From Domibacillus sp. DTU_2020_1001157_1_SI_ALB_TIR_016 (lineage in GTDB: Bacteria; Bacillota; Bacilli; Bacillales; Domibacillaceae), in contig NZ_CP135439.1 in the NCBI RefSeq assembly GCF_032341995.1, positions 1,674,001 to 1,738,000 of the forward strand: a stretch of DNA of 64,000 nucleotides. The letters run 5' to 3'. Position numbers and translations under genes: made by a program. A model generated the notes under the pieces. That model made no database searches, was not told the origin of the DNA, and was given only the letters and a program-made list of their open reading frames with translations. Of this stretch, positions 43,448-51,852 are shown in pieces. Within the stretch, counting starts at the first letter, position 1. Each line of letters opens with the position of its first letter.

Positions 43448-44182
43448 TTAAATGAGCAGTAAAAGCGCAGTATACGCTGCGATCCCAATGCTGAAAGCGC
43501 CGAAGCTGCTTTCTCTTTCCTCCGGCAGCTCTTCTTTCATTACGTTTAAAATCACACCTCCGGCAATAAAGGCAACAAGGAGCGAAATGATTAATTCATT
43601 CACTTCTGCTACGGCGCCGATACACCATCCGATCAGGATAGCAGCTGTTAAAAGCAGCCTTCCATATCGATCATACATAGCTTCATGGGCTTCACGAAGG
43701 CTGTGGTCATTAATAACGAAGTGAACACCCATGGCTAAAAAGAAAAAGAACATACCCCAAATGCTCTCATAATCTTCACGAATTAAAAGATAGCCAATCA
43801 CCATGTTATAAAGAAAAAAGGAAGCCATATGAAGCCAAAATACACCGGCAGAAGCTTTATTCGCTTCTCTGCCTGCTCGTTTCCGTTTGGACACTTTCAC
43901 GAGGCGCTCCAATCCATAAAAAACGACAAGGCCCAGCAGGGAAACGAACAGAATATGGTTATCTATATAGCCGAGAACTCCCTGTTTCATTTCTTCTTCG
44001 ATTTCATTTTGGTAGCGGTGTAATTCGGGCAGCAGATGAATAAACACATATGCGACGGCAATTCCGCCAGCAATAGAAAGAAATCGGCTGCGCGGTTTCA
44101 CTGACAGAAACGCCATGTTTTTTGAAAAAAAGTGAAGGAGGGCCAATCCAATGGCCAAAACGAAACTCCACCAAAAAAACAT
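43448..44182 (-). CDS. ZIP-like multi-pass membrane protein
   Basis: A 244-residue protein with about eight hydrophobic helices. The pattern AGGIAVAYVFIHLLPEL, the histidine-bearing HFVINDHSLREAHE, and the late FIAGGVILNVMKEELPEE resemble ZIP metal transporters (helices carrying H..LPE and the final xxELP), but the classic HNxxD signature is not intact. A divergent ZIP-superfamily member is the best guess; the substrate is unknown. It stands alone on the minus strand and is convergent with the 55-residue gene. Confidence 0.6.
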   Translation of the reverse strand: MFFWWSFVLAIGLALLHFFSKNMAFLSVKPRSRFLSIAGGIAVAYVFIHLLPELHRYQNEIEEEMKQGVLGYIDNHILFVSLLGLVVFYGLERLVKVSKRKRAGREANKASAGVFWLHMASFFLYNMVIGYLLIREDYESIWGMFFFFLAMGVHFVINDHSLREAHEAMYDRYGRLLLTAAILIGWCIGAVAEVNELIISLLVAFIAGGVILNVMKEELPEERESSFGAFSIGIAAYTALLLLI

Positions 44183-44303
44183 ACTATCCCTTCTTTCTTT
44201 TCAAAGCTCTTTATTTCTTACCCTATTGCCTTAAAGAACTCCGCTCAAACGCTGTACTTTTTCTTCGGAAGAAAGAGCGGCTTTGTTTTTCATACAGTCT
44301 TTG

Positions 44304-44337
44304 TTTTCATCAAATTTTCATCAAAAGCTTGTATGCT
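44304..44337 (+). promoter_or_regulatory. Tandem 11-bp direct repeat before a -10 element
   Basis: TTTTCATCAAA occurs twice without a gap (44304-44314 and 44315-44325), a period of one helical turn, and TATGCT (44332-44337) follows at -10 distance, so the repeats replace the -35 region. This is the layout of OmpR/PhoB-family response-regulator boxes. It lies 34 bases before the DUF4405 gene. Confidence 0.6.
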
Positions 44338-44370
44338 GATGGCAGCTTATGAGAATGGTGGGGATATGAA

Positions 44371-45204
44371 ATGAAAAAAAAGAATACTGGAAAATTTGTT
44401 CTCGATTTTGCCATGGCAGTAACCTTTATTCTGCTGTTTAATAAAATGGTGTTCGGCGGCCTGCTGTTTCATGAAACAGCAGGACTTGCCATTGGGGGAG
44501 CTTTTATCCTTCATATGCTGTTGAACGGAAAATGGATCAAAACGGTGACCGCTAAGCTGTTTGATCGAAAGCTCCCGTGGAAAACAAGGCTGGGCTACCT
44601 GCTGAATGTTCTTTTGCTCCTGTCTATGGTTTTTGTTATTGTAAGTGGACTGATCGTGTCGCACGTTCTTCTTCCGAATTGGAATGTGGGGAATGAGCAA
44701 TGGTTTAAAATGACTCATATTTCCGTATCCTTTGCCGCTCTCCTTTTAGTGGGAATTCATGTGGGCGTACATTGGCATTGGGTCATGAATGTCTGGAAAA
44801 AAATGATCCCGGCTTCTAAAAATAAGTGGATTTTACATGTGGCTGCTAAAATTGCGGTTATGGCCCTTCTCCTTTACGGGGTATACGAAATAAACGAAAC
44901 CGGCTTTTTATCAAGAGCGGCCAGCGTTACAAATGTGGTGAGCGCAGAGAGTGTACAGGGTATGGGTGAACGGCCTGATTTCTCTCAAGCAGCAGGAGAG
45001 AAACCTGACTTTTCTCAAATGGCAGCAGGCGAACGGCCAAAAGGTATGGAAGGCAGAGAGAGCGGCATGAGTGCGAATCCACTCAGTGTGTTAGCTGCTT
45101 ATGGAAGCATCCTGTCTGTTTTTGTTATAGTCGTTTATTATATAGGCCGGTTATGGTTTAAAAAGAAAAAAACACGGTCAAAAGCGGCTCCTTCACTGTC
45201 GTAA
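44371..45204 (+). CDS. DUF4405 (cytochrome b561-like) membrane protein
   Basis: A 277-residue protein with four helices in the N-terminal 165 residues, a loop, and a fifth helix near the C-terminus. Histidines in hydrophobic segments (LLFHETAGL, FILHMLL, THISVSF, GIHVGVHWHWVMNVWKK) fit haem ligands in the DUF4405 or b561-like fold. The extracytoplasmic loop (residues 195-235) carries a small tandem repeat, (G)ERPDFSQxAxGEKPDFSQMA.. . The Lys/Arg-rich end (FKKKKTRSK) is cytoplasmic. Likely an electron-transfer or sensing membrane protein, possibly under a two-component system judging from the repeats upstream. Confidence 0.75.
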   Translation: MKKKNTGKFVLDFAMAVTFILLFNKMVFGGLLFHETAGLAIGGAFILHMLLNGKWIKTVTAKLFDRKLPWKTRLGYLLNVLLLLSMVFVIVSGLIVSHVLLPNWNVGNEQWFKMTHISVSFAALLLVGIHVGVHWHWVMNVWKKMIPASKNKWILHVAAKIAVMALLLYGVYEINETGFLSRAASVTNVVSAESVQGMGERPDFSQAAGEKPDFSQMAAGERPKGMEGRESGMSANPLSVLAAYGSILSVFVIVVYYIGRLWFKKKKTRSKAAPSLS

Positions 45205-45206
45205 AT

Positions 45207-45240
45207 AAAAGGTCTGCCTTAAAGGCAGATCTTTTATTTT
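45207..45240 (+). terminator. Terminator after the DUF4405 gene
   Basis: AAAGGTCTGCC and GGCAGATCTTT (one G-T pair) around TTAAA, followed by a T-rich tract. Confidence 0.82.
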
Positions 45241-45380
45241 TTAAGCGTAAATTCAATTTGATCTGAAAAAACATATTTGTCAGGATGCCAGGAGTAACGA
45301 ACATGAAAAGGGTGTTGTACCGCTTCTTCGAGAGTAGCAGTCCATGTTATTGGGTATAGATAGGTAAAAAAGGAGGCGGC
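45234..45380 (-). pseudogene. Orphan C-terminal protein fragment
   Basis: A 48-codon open stretch on the minus strand without any start codon, reading ...YPITWTATLEEAVQH.. and ..RYSWHPDKYVFSDQ.. to FTLKK and a stop. Amino-acid composition is protein-like (Trp, His, Tyr, spaced hydrophobics). It is probably the tail of a lost gene now overlapped by the ribosome site of the following CDF gene and the preceding terminator. The identity is unknown. Confidence 0.35.
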
Positions 45381-45382
45381 TT

Positions 45383-46348
45383 ATGGGAATTGGTTCTTTG
45401 ATGCGAAAAGGAAATACGTCATCGGGGATTGCAGCACTAGGCAATACGGTGTTAGCGGTTTTGAAATTTATTGCCGCTGCTTTCAGCGGAAGCGGAACGA
45501 TGTTTGCTTCTGCCATGCATTCACTGGCAGATGCCATTAATCAAGGATTTGTTTATTTCGGAAGCGCGCTGGCTGAAATGCGGCCTTCAAAAAGATTTCC
45601 AACAGGATTTGGCCGGCTGGTAAATATCTTTTGTATGATTGCCGTAATTGTCGTTTCAATTATGGCGTATGAGACCATTTTAAAAGGCTGGAAGCTCCTT
45701 CAGCATCCCGAACAGGCAACAGACTTCTGGCTCAATGTGGTGGTTCTTTTAGCCGCTGTTATCATTGATGGCTTTATTTTGTTTAAAGCCATGAAGGAAA
45801 TTTTAGAGGAAGCACGCGTAGAGAAAAAAGGAAACGTTTTTGTACAGGCATTTAAAAACGTTGGTAAAGCGTCGCCGGCAACCCGGCTTGTTTTTTATGA
45901 AGATCTTGTCGCTACTTCCGGGGCGATTTTAGCGATTATTGGCATTACGCTTGCTCAGTTTTTTGGCATTTTGGCCGCGGATGGCGTGATTACCATTTTG
46001 ATCGGCTTGTTAATGGTAGGTGTAGCGTTTCGTGTTGGATATGATAATATGATTGGCTTAATTGGCGTAGCCGCACCGGTTGAAATTGAACAAAAAACAG
46101 CTAATACCATTTTACAGGATGAAGATACAGTCGATATCCACCACCTGCGTATTATACAGGAAGGCCGCTCTTATCATGTAGATGGGGTGATAGAGCTTCG
46201 AAAAGGCCTTTCCCTTGCCCAAGCCGATGACATTAAATTCCGCGTAAAAAATCGGCTTTTAGAAGAAAGCGAAATCAGTGATGTGACGCTCGGCATTATC
46301 GAAGACGATAACCAGACAACCTGGCGCCCTGAGTCAGGCTTAACATAA
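45383..46348 (+). CDS. Cation diffusion facilitator family transporter
   Basis: A 321-residue CDF protein with six helices and a C-terminal cytoplasmic domain (from residue 235). Helix 2 has the metal-site segment SAMHSLADAINQG (H and D); in helix 5 the usual HxxxD is changed to YEDLVATSGA, as in the ZnT9-like subgroup, so zinc/proton antiport by the canonical site is uncertain. AAGGAGG precedes the ATG. It likely exports or senses a divalent metal. It is a single gene between two terminators. Confidence 0.87.
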   Translation: MGIGSLMRKGNTSSGIAALGNTVLAVLKFIAAAFSGSGTMFASAMHSLADAINQGFVYFGSALAEMRPSKRFPTGFGRLVNIFCMIAVIVVSIMAYETILKGWKLLQHPEQATDFWLNVVVLLAAVIIDGFILFKAMKEILEEARVEKKGNVFVQAFKNVGKASPATRLVFYEDLVATSGAILAIIGITLAQFFGILAADGVITILIGLLMVGVAFRVGYDNMIGLIGVAAPVEIEQKTANTILQDEDTVDIHHLRIIQEGRSYHVDGVIELRKGLSLAQADDIKFRVKNRLLEESEISDVTLGIIEDDNQTTWRPESGLT

Positions 46349-46351
46349 ATA

Positions 46352-46386
46352 AGGACCGGATTGAGTAACTCAATCCGGTTTTTTCG
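46352..46386. terminator. Bidirectional terminator, CDF gene and 102-residue gene
   Basis: ACCGGATTGAG/CTCAATCCGGT with a 3-base loop and T-runs. It overlaps the end of the convergent minus-strand gene. Confidence 0.88.
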
Positions 46387-46678
46387 TGTGTTTTCTCATT
46401 TCCTCACTTACCACAAAAGCAAGGTCGTCGTTGCCATAAAGCGATAAGACATTCAGAAGGGTTTCATCAGAAATATGGCCGGCTTCTTCTTTCGGCACGG
46501 TTAATTCGATCGCCTGGTTTAACACATTGTTCTCCTTCTGGCCTGGATACGCACGCTTATATAAGCCGGCTGGATCAAGGTCATGGTTTACACACCACTG
46601 CGCAAACACAAGCACCATCATATGCTCATCCTGTTTGTATTGATTTATAATGTGTTCTTCAAGATCTTTTTTATTCAT
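46370..46678 (-). CDS. Conserved-looking helical protein of unknown function (102 aa)
   Basis: A soluble 102-residue acidic protein (starts MNKKDLEEHIINQYKQDE). AAAGGAG is well placed before the ATG. It shows a predicted series of helices, a conserved-looking AQWCVNHDLDPAGLYKRAYPG segment, and no membrane or metal motif. I do not recognise the family. Its terminator overlaps its 3' end. It is divergent from the spore coat gene downstream, but no shared control is evident. Confidence 0.65.
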   Translation of the reverse strand: MNKKDLEEHIINQYKQDEHMMVLVFAQWCVNHDLDPAGLYKRAYPGQKENNVLNQAIELTVPKEEAGHISDETLLNVLSLYGNDDLAFVVSEEMRKHTKKPD

Positions 46679-46836
46679 GAGGCATACTCCTTTAGTTTGG
46701 ATCTTTTATTTTAATATATACCATTTTTACACGTTCAGGTCGCAAGTGACAACATCAACCATGCTCATTTTTGAATAAATCGGGGTGGATGCCACACACT
46801 ATTTGGGCATCACACTTTATTCAGGAGGCGATTTGG

Positions 46837-47409
46837 ATGACTTCACCGCAATTTAACCATGGCGCACACGAAATACTTGATGTTCATGAAGTACTCTCTA
46901 TGGCTGTCAGCACACTAAACAAATATACGATGCTGCGCCCAATGGTAAAGGATTCAGAACTGCTTGATATCCTAAACCGCCAGTATACATTTATCGAGCA
47001 GGAATACAACACGACACTTGACTGTTTCCGTTCCGGAAAAGATCCAGCTGTCCCGACACAAAGCTATAAAATGAAGCAGGACAATAACTTCGACTACGGT
47101 CTTCAATCAAAACAGCCAATAGCTCCGATTGGCTCCGAAACGGAAATTAATGATCAAGTAATTTCAACCTTCCTGCTCGGTGCCCTTAAATCAGCAGCAT
47201 CCTTTAAAACAATGGCGGCTCTTGAAGCAACAAACCCGGTTGTCCGCCGCGTTTTAGCGGATTCTCTTCCGAACTGCATTGAGATGGCATATGAAATTTC
47301 GATTTATCAAAATAAACACGGCTATTATCAGGTGCCGCAGCTGGCCGAAGCGGACATGAAAATCATCCAGCAGGCATATTCACCAGCGCTGCAGCCTGTA
47401 GGCGTTTAA
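46837..47409 (+). CDS. CotF-family spore coat protein
   Basis: A 190-residue helical protein of the coat F family. The N-terminal HGAHEILDVHEVLSMAVSTLNKYTMLRP and the mid-region DQVISTFLLGALKSAASFKTMAALEATNPVVRR match paired helical repeats typical of CotF and related spore proteins. ATG 46837 follows AGGAGG; a longer in-frame start upstream (46771) lacks a site. It supports a spore-forming host. Likely transcribed late by the mother-cell sigma factors, but I could not assign a SigK or SigE promoter. Confidence 0.87.
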   Translation: MTSPQFNHGAHEILDVHEVLSMAVSTLNKYTMLRPMVKDSELLDILNRQYTFIEQEYNTTLDCFRSGKDPAVPTQSYKMKQDNNFDYGLQSKQPIAPIGSETEINDQVISTFLLGALKSAASFKTMAALEATNPVVRRVLADSLPNCIEMAYEISIYQNKHGYYQVPQLAEADMKIIQQAYSPALQPVGV

Positions 47410-47414
47410 AGAAC

Positions 47415-47449
47415 AAAAAACCGTCCTTGCGTTTCGGGACGGTTTTTTT
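47415..47449 (+). terminator. Terminator after the CotF-like gene
   Basis: AAAACCGTCC and GGACGGTTTT with an 11-base loop region and T7. Confidence 0.85.
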
Positions 47450-47480
47450 GTACGATGGAAAAGAAAGGAGGAAAGAAGAG

Positions 47481-47942
47481 ATGCTGCTGCGCGAAGCACT
47501 GCCAGATGAACGGCAAAGACTTTATGAGCTTGGGCACCGGGAATGGCCCAAAGGACGGTCGCTTGCCGAGTACATAGAAGACAACCAAAAAGAAGAAGCA
47601 TCCGGTACCCGTTATGTATTAGAAGGAGTGAATAGGGAGATTACGGCTTCCTTAATGCTGCTTCGGCTGCGCCCTTACTTGTACGGTATTGGCTCTGTTG
47701 TCGTTGAACCTGGTTTCAGGGGACAGGGGCTTGGCAGGGCTCTTCTTACACAATGCATGGACAAGCACCCGGCTGCTGCGTTTATGCTTTACAGCGAAAT
47801 CGGTACAGCTTATTATGAAAAGCTTGGCTTTCAAGCGCTGCCTCCTGCTTATCAGCATCATGCCCATGGCTTATGTATGGTCCGGGCAGATCGGTTTTTA
47901 TATGAGCGCATACTGCAGGAGCCGATTCCAGATTATTTTTAA
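47481..47942 (+). CDS. GNAT family N-acetyltransferase
   Basis: A 153-residue GNAT domain. The acetyl-CoA loop is VVVEPGFRGQGLGRALL (RxxGxG/A), with a tyrosine-rich distal segment (GTAYYEKLGFQ) typical of the fold. ATG 47481 follows AAAGGAGG; an earlier in-frame start sits within the terminator and is rejected. Substrate unknown. It precedes the MOSC gene by 12 bases, so they form a two-gene unit. Confidence 0.87.
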   Translation: MLLREALPDERQRLYELGHREWPKGRSLAEYIEDNQKEEASGTRYVLEGVNREITASLMLLRLRPYLYGIGSVVVEPGFRGQGLGRALLTQCMDKHPAAAFMLYSEIGTAYYEKLGFQALPPAYQHHAHGLCMVRADRFLYERILQEPIPDYF

Positions 47943-47954
47943 GGAGGGAAACAT

Positions 47955-48593
47955 GTGAAAGTTCTATCTGTTAATGTCGGCAAACCGGCTGATTTGCCGT
48001 ATGGAAAAAAGGTTGTTCAATCGGGCATTCAAAAATCACCTGTACACCAGGCCATTTTTTTATCGAAAACAGGATTTGAAGGAGATGGACAGGCAGATCT
48101 TGTTCATCACGGTGGGGAAGACAAAGCAGTTTGCGTATACCCGTATGAGCACTATACATACTGGGCGGAAACACTGGGCAGGCCGATGCCGCAAGCTGCG
48201 TTTGGCGAGAATGTTACAGCAGCCGGACTGCTTGAAACAGACGTCCATATCGGGGACATTTTTCAGCTTGGTGAAGCGGTGGTGCAAATCAGCCAGCCGC
48301 GGCAGCCGTGTTTTAAACTGGCTGCACGCCATAATGAACCAGCGCTTGTTTCCCTGGTGGACGAAACAGGCTATACAGGCTTTTACTTTCGCGTTTTAAC
48401 AGAAGGAAAGGTGGGAGCAGGAAGCCGCCTGGAACGTATACACATTCATCCAGCTGCTATAAACGTTGAAGAAGCCAACCAGATTATGAAGAAAAAAGAA
48501 TCTTCACAAGAAGAAATCAAAAAGCTTGTTGATCTTGAAGAACTGGCCGAGAGCTGGAAAAAACCTTTGCTTAAAAGGCTTCACACATCATAA
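47955..48593 (+). CDS. MOSC-domain protein (YiiM/YflK-like)
   Basis: A 212-residue protein with a MOSC beta-barrel that binds molybdenum cofactor-like ligands or carries sulfur. GDGQADLVHHGGEDKAVCVYP and the conserved cysteine in QPRQPCFKLAAR are characteristic, followed by a 3-alpha C-terminal region. In related proteins (YiiM, YcbX) it handles N-hydroxylated compounds with Moco. The start is GTG with AAGGAGGG 5 bases away. No other Moco enzyme is nearby. Confidence 0.88.
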   Translation: MKVLSVNVGKPADLPYGKKVVQSGIQKSPVHQAIFLSKTGFEGDGQADLVHHGGEDKAVCVYPYEHYTYWAETLGRPMPQAAFGENVTAAGLLETDVHIGDIFQLGEAVVQISQPRQPCFKLAARHNEPALVSLVDETGYTGFYFRVLTEGKVGAGSRLERIHIHPAAINVEEANQIMKKKESSQEEIKKLVDLEELAESWKKPLLKRLHTS

Positions 48594-48599
48594 CCCGGC

Positions 48600-48627
48600 G
48601 GGAAGATTTACCTCTTCCTGTTTTTTT
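48600..48627 (+). terminator. Probable terminator after the MOSC gene
   Basis: GGAAGA/TCTTCC (6 bp, 6-base loop) followed by TG and T7. The stem is short, so confidence is moderate. Confidence 0.55.
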
Positions 48628-48725
48628 GTGTTCACTTTTTGAAATAATTTTGAACATTTTAAGAAAAATATTTGACAATTTTGTGAACCTGCGTAAAATA
48701 GATAGTAAGAAGGAGCTGATAAAAA

Positions 48726-48956
48726 ATGACAGAAGAGCAAGTGAAAATACTTTCGTTTATCAAGTATTTCTCAGGCGCGGGCTGTGTTATTGGCGGATTA
48801 ATCTTTCTTGTGAGTCTTTTTGCAAGCGGTTACAACGAAGGGTACATGATGTCCATTGTGGGTGCAACCATCCTTGTGAGTTCAATGTGGATCTTTGGCA
48901 TATGGCTGGTATTTATTTTAATAGAGAAAGTAAGTTCAAGGTACGAGAAGATATAA
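48726..48956 (+). CDS. Small two-helix membrane protein of unknown function (76 aa)
   Basis: A 76-residue protein with hydrophobic helices at about residues 13-33 and 41-66 and a charged C-terminus (KVSSRYEKI). AAGAAGGAG is well placed before the ATG. A bidirectional terminator lies straight after the stop. I do not recognise a family. Being convergent to qoxD gives no functional hint. Confidence 0.65.
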   Translation: MTEEQVKILSFIKYFSGAGCVIGGLIFLVSLFASGYNEGYMMSIVGATILVSSMWIFGIWLVFILIEKVSSRYEKI

Positions 48957-48988
48957 AAAAACCGGAGCAAATCGCTCCGGTTTTTTCT
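48955..48988. terminator. Bidirectional terminator, small membrane gene and qox operon
   Basis: AAAAACCGGAGC/GCTCCGGTTTTT with a 5-base loop; a T-run on each strand ends the convergent transcripts. Confidence 0.9.
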
Positions 48989-49278
48989 TAATACATATAA
49001 CCCCAGATCATGGTGAACAATGTTCCAAGGATCGTTACAATACCAACAAACAAAGCGTAAATGATGTTTGTGTAAAGTGTGTTTTTGTCTTCTGATTCCC
49101 CGATATGCATAAAGAGAAGAAGCTGAACCAAGGCTTGCGCAATAGCGGTAACAAGCAGGACTGCCATTCCCATCTTGTATGACATATCAAAAGCGAGAAC
49201 CGCCAAGGCAACAATCGAGAGGACCATTGAAAATACAAAGCCCATCACGTGCTGCTTCGGGAACAATTGCTTCATCAT
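48988..49278 (-). CDS. qoxD: Cytochrome aa3 quinol oxidase subunit IV
   Basis: A 96-residue, three-helix accessory subunit of the aa3-type menaquinol oxidase. The family-style PKQHVMGFVFSMVLSIVALAVL and FMHIGESEDKN between helices are visible. It is the last gene of qoxABCD, one base after qoxC ends. It ends at a strong terminator. Confidence 0.92.
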   Translation of the reverse strand: MMKQLFPKQHVMGFVFSMVLSIVALAVLAFDMSYKMGMAVLLVTAIAQALVQLLLFMHIGESEDKNTLYTNIIYALFVGIVTILGTLFTMIWGYMY

Positions 49279-49279
49279 C

Positions 49280-49876
49280 TTACATCATTCCTTTCAAATA
49301 AACGAAGCTGAAGATAAAGATCCAGACAACGTCTAGGAAGTGCCAGTAAAGCGAGAAGATAAACGATTTGTTCGCTGTTTCCGGTGTCAAGCCGCGTTTT
49401 GCTACTTGAATAAGGATTGCTGTTCCCCAGAAAAAGCCGAACGTTACGTGCGCACCGTGAGTGCCAAGCAATGTCATCAAGCTTGATGTAAAGGCGCTTG
49501 TTTGAATCGTGGCACCTTCATGGATATATTCTACAAACTCATAAATCTCTGTACCAAGGAATCCAAGGCCGAGGACAAGGGTGATAACAAAGAAAGTCAT
49601 CATCGCTTTTTTCAAGCCAAGACGCATCGCATGGATACCAAGACCAATCGTGAAACTACTTGTTAAAAGCAAAACCGTTTCGATCATAACCGGCGTAATT
49701 TTAAACAGTTCCTCTGCGCTCGGTCCGTCTCCGTGACCGTTATGAAGCGTAAAGTAAACCGCGAACAGCGTAGAGAAAAGGGCGATCTCGGCGCCAAGGA
49801 AAATCCAGAAGCCGAGAATCTTCAGCCGGTTTTCTTCTGTACTATATTCAAGCGGCAGCGATTCATCAATTTTCAT
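49280..49876 (-). CDS. qoxC: Cytochrome aa3 quinol oxidase subunit III
   Basis: A 198-residue, five-helix subunit III homologue. It opens LPLEYSTEENRLKILGFWIFLGAE, includes GTHGAHVTFGFFWG, and ends in a final YWHFLDVVWIFIFSFVYL helix. It has the conserved glutamate of helix III-like members (LGTEIYEFVEY). Its ATG overlaps the last base of the qoxB stop region, with GGAGGTG placed within qoxB. Confidence 0.94.
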   Translation of the reverse strand: MKIDESLPLEYSTEENRLKILGFWIFLGAEIALFSTLFAVYFTLHNGHGDGPSAEELFKITPVMIETVLLLTSSFTIGLGIHAMRLGLKKAMMTFFVITLVLGLGFLGTEIYEFVEYIHEGATIQTSAFTSSLMTLLGTHGAHVTFGFFWGTAILIQVAKRGLTPETANKSFIFSLYWHFLDVVWIFIFSFVYLKGMM

Positions 49877-51822
49877 TATTTTTCACCTCCAAGTTCCCGT
49901 TCTATCCGTTCAACTTCTTCGACAGAAACGTAGTAGCCGTGATCTTGTTCAAATGAACGAAGGGCCATAAAGACAAAGATCAAGATTGTGAAAATAATGG
50001 TCGGGATCCACCAGCTGAATACGAGGCAGAAGCCAGCACCGAAGAACGCGCCACTCATAAGGAACGGCATGCCGCTGTTGTTTGGCATGTGAATCTTTTC
50101 AATTGGGCCGCTCCAAAGCGGTTTGTTGTGTTTCTTCGCATACCAGAATGCATCAAGCTCGTTCACTTGTGGAATGCGTGCAAAGTTGTAGAACGGTACA
50201 GGACCGTGTGTTGCCCATTCAAGAGAGCGGGCATCCCATGGATCGCCTGTTTCATCGCGCGGGCTATAACGGATACTCCAGTACAAGTTATACACGAGGA
50301 TGATAAAGCCGATCCCCAAGCCAACCGCACCAAGGAATGAAAGCATGTTCAGCGGGCCGTAGCCAGTGTTTTCAGAATATGTGTACATACGGCGAGTCAT
50401 ACCGTTTAGTCCAAGAATGAACAGCGGGAAGAACGCCACGTTAAAGCTGATTGTAATAAACCAGAAAGCAAGTTTGCCAAGCTTTTCATTTAAACGGAAA
50501 CCGAAGACTTTCGGGAACCAGAAATGGAAGCCGGCAATAACGGCGAATACCGTACCTGGAATTAATACATAGTGGAAATGCGCCACTAGGAACATTGTGT
50601 TGTGGTACTGGTAATCGGCACTTGCCATCGCAAGCATAACCCCAGTAACACCACCGATTGTGAAAATCGGAATAAATGCAAGCGAGTAAAGCATTGGTGT
50701 CGTAAAACTAATTTTCCCTTTATGAAGGGTAAGCAGCCAGTTGAATATTTTTACACCGGTTGGAACGGCAATCAGCATCGTTGTGATCGAGAATACGCTG
50801 TTGACCATAACGCCGTGGCCCATTGTGTAAAAGTGGTGCGCCCAAACAACGAAAGAAAGAAGGGAAATCGCCACCATACTAATAACCATTGATTTGTAGC
50901 CATACAAGTTTTTACGTGCAAACGTTGAAATAATTTCACTGTAAATACCGAAAGCAGGGAGGATAACGATATATACTTCAGGATGTCCCCAAACCCAGAA
51001 AAGGTTAGCCCAAAGCATGTCCATTCCGCCGTCCTGCATGGCGAAAAACTTCGTGCCAAATTGACGGTCCATTGTCATCAATGCAAGTGCTACTGTTAAA
51101 ACAGGGAATGCGAACACGATGATAACGTTTGTGATCAAGATAGACCAAGTAAACATTGGCATTTTCATTAATGTCATGCCTGGTGCACGCATTTTCAAAA
51201 TCGTTACAAGGAAGTTAATCCCCGTTGCCAATGTACCAAGACCTGCGATTTGCAGGGAAATTGCGTAATAGTTGTTTCCGACTGTCGGGCTGAATTCCAA
51301 GCTCGCCAGCGGGAAGTAAGCAGACCAGCCGGCATCCGGTGATCCCCCGATGATAAATGAAATGTTAAACAAGCCTGTCCCAACCGCGAACAGCCAGAAG
51401 CTGACGGAGTTCAGGCGCGGGAATGCTACGTCACGCGCACCAATTTGAAGTGGTGTGACAACGTTCATTAATCCAATGATAAATGGCATCGCCATAAACA
51501 GGATCATGATAACGCCGTGTGTTGTAAAGATTTCATTGTAATGCTGCGCATCAAGCAAGCCGTTTTCCGGCATCGCTGTTTGTCCGCGCATTAGGAGGGC
51601 GTCAACGCCTCCACGGAATAGCATTACAAGGGCGACTAAGATGTACATAACGCCGATTTTTTTATGGTCAACCGTTGTGATCCATTCACGCCATAAGTAG
51701 CCCCACTTTTTAAAGTAGGTTATCCCGATAAAAAGGGATAGCGCACCGACCACAATACTGATCATCGCTCCGACGATCATGGGTTCGTTAAGAATGAGAA
51801 ATTGTTGCTCATGCGACTCCAT
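49876..51822 (-). CDS. qoxB: Cytochrome aa3 quinol oxidase subunit I
   Basis: The 648-residue catalytic subunit with low-spin haem a, the haem a3-CuB centre and the proton channels. Signature features are HGVIMILFMAMP (haem a ligand region), WVWGHPEVYIVILPAFG (CuB histidine and cross-linked Tyr), HHFYTMG, and HFHYVLIPG (haem ligands). As a haem-copper quinol oxidase of Bacillus type it has extra N- and C-terminal helices. AAAGGAGAC precedes the ATG. Confidence 0.97.
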   Translation of the reverse strand: MESHEQQFLILNEPMIVGAMISIVVGALSLFIGITYFKKWGYLWREWITTVDHKKIGVMYILVALVMLFRGGVDALLMRGQTAMPENGLLDAQHYNEIFTTHGVIMILFMAMPFIIGLMNVVTPLQIGARDVAFPRLNSVSFWLFAVGTGLFNISFIIGGSPDAGWSAYFPLASLEFSPTVGNNYYAISLQIAGLGTLATGINFLVTILKMRAPGMTLMKMPMFTWSILITNVIIVFAFPVLTVALALMTMDRQFGTKFFAMQDGGMDMLWANLFWVWGHPEVYIVILPAFGIYSEIISTFARKNLYGYKSMVISMVAISLLSFVVWAHHFYTMGHGVMVNSVFSITTMLIAVPTGVKIFNWLLTLHKGKISFTTPMLYSLAFIPIFTIGGVTGVMLAMASADYQYHNTMFLVAHFHYVLIPGTVFAVIAGFHFWFPKVFGFRLNEKLGKLAFWFITISFNVAFFPLFILGLNGMTRRMYTYSENTGYGPLNMLSFLGAVGLGIGFIILVYNLYWSIRYSPRDETGDPWDARSLEWATHGPVPFYNFARIPQVNELDAFWYAKKHNKPLWSGPIEKIHMPNNSGMPFLMSGAFFGAGFCLVFSWWIPTIIFTILIFVFMALRSFEQDHGYYVSVEEVERIERELGGEK

Positions 51823-51852
51823 GTTAAGTGTCTCCTTTCATTGTTGTGTCCA

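Noticed and set aside
44122..44374. Two overlapping plus-strand frames of 76 and 80 codons before the DUF4405 gene
   Set aside because: They start inside the opposite-strand ZIP-like gene and pass through the tandem-repeat promoter; composition is Phe/Ser/Lys-rich shadow.
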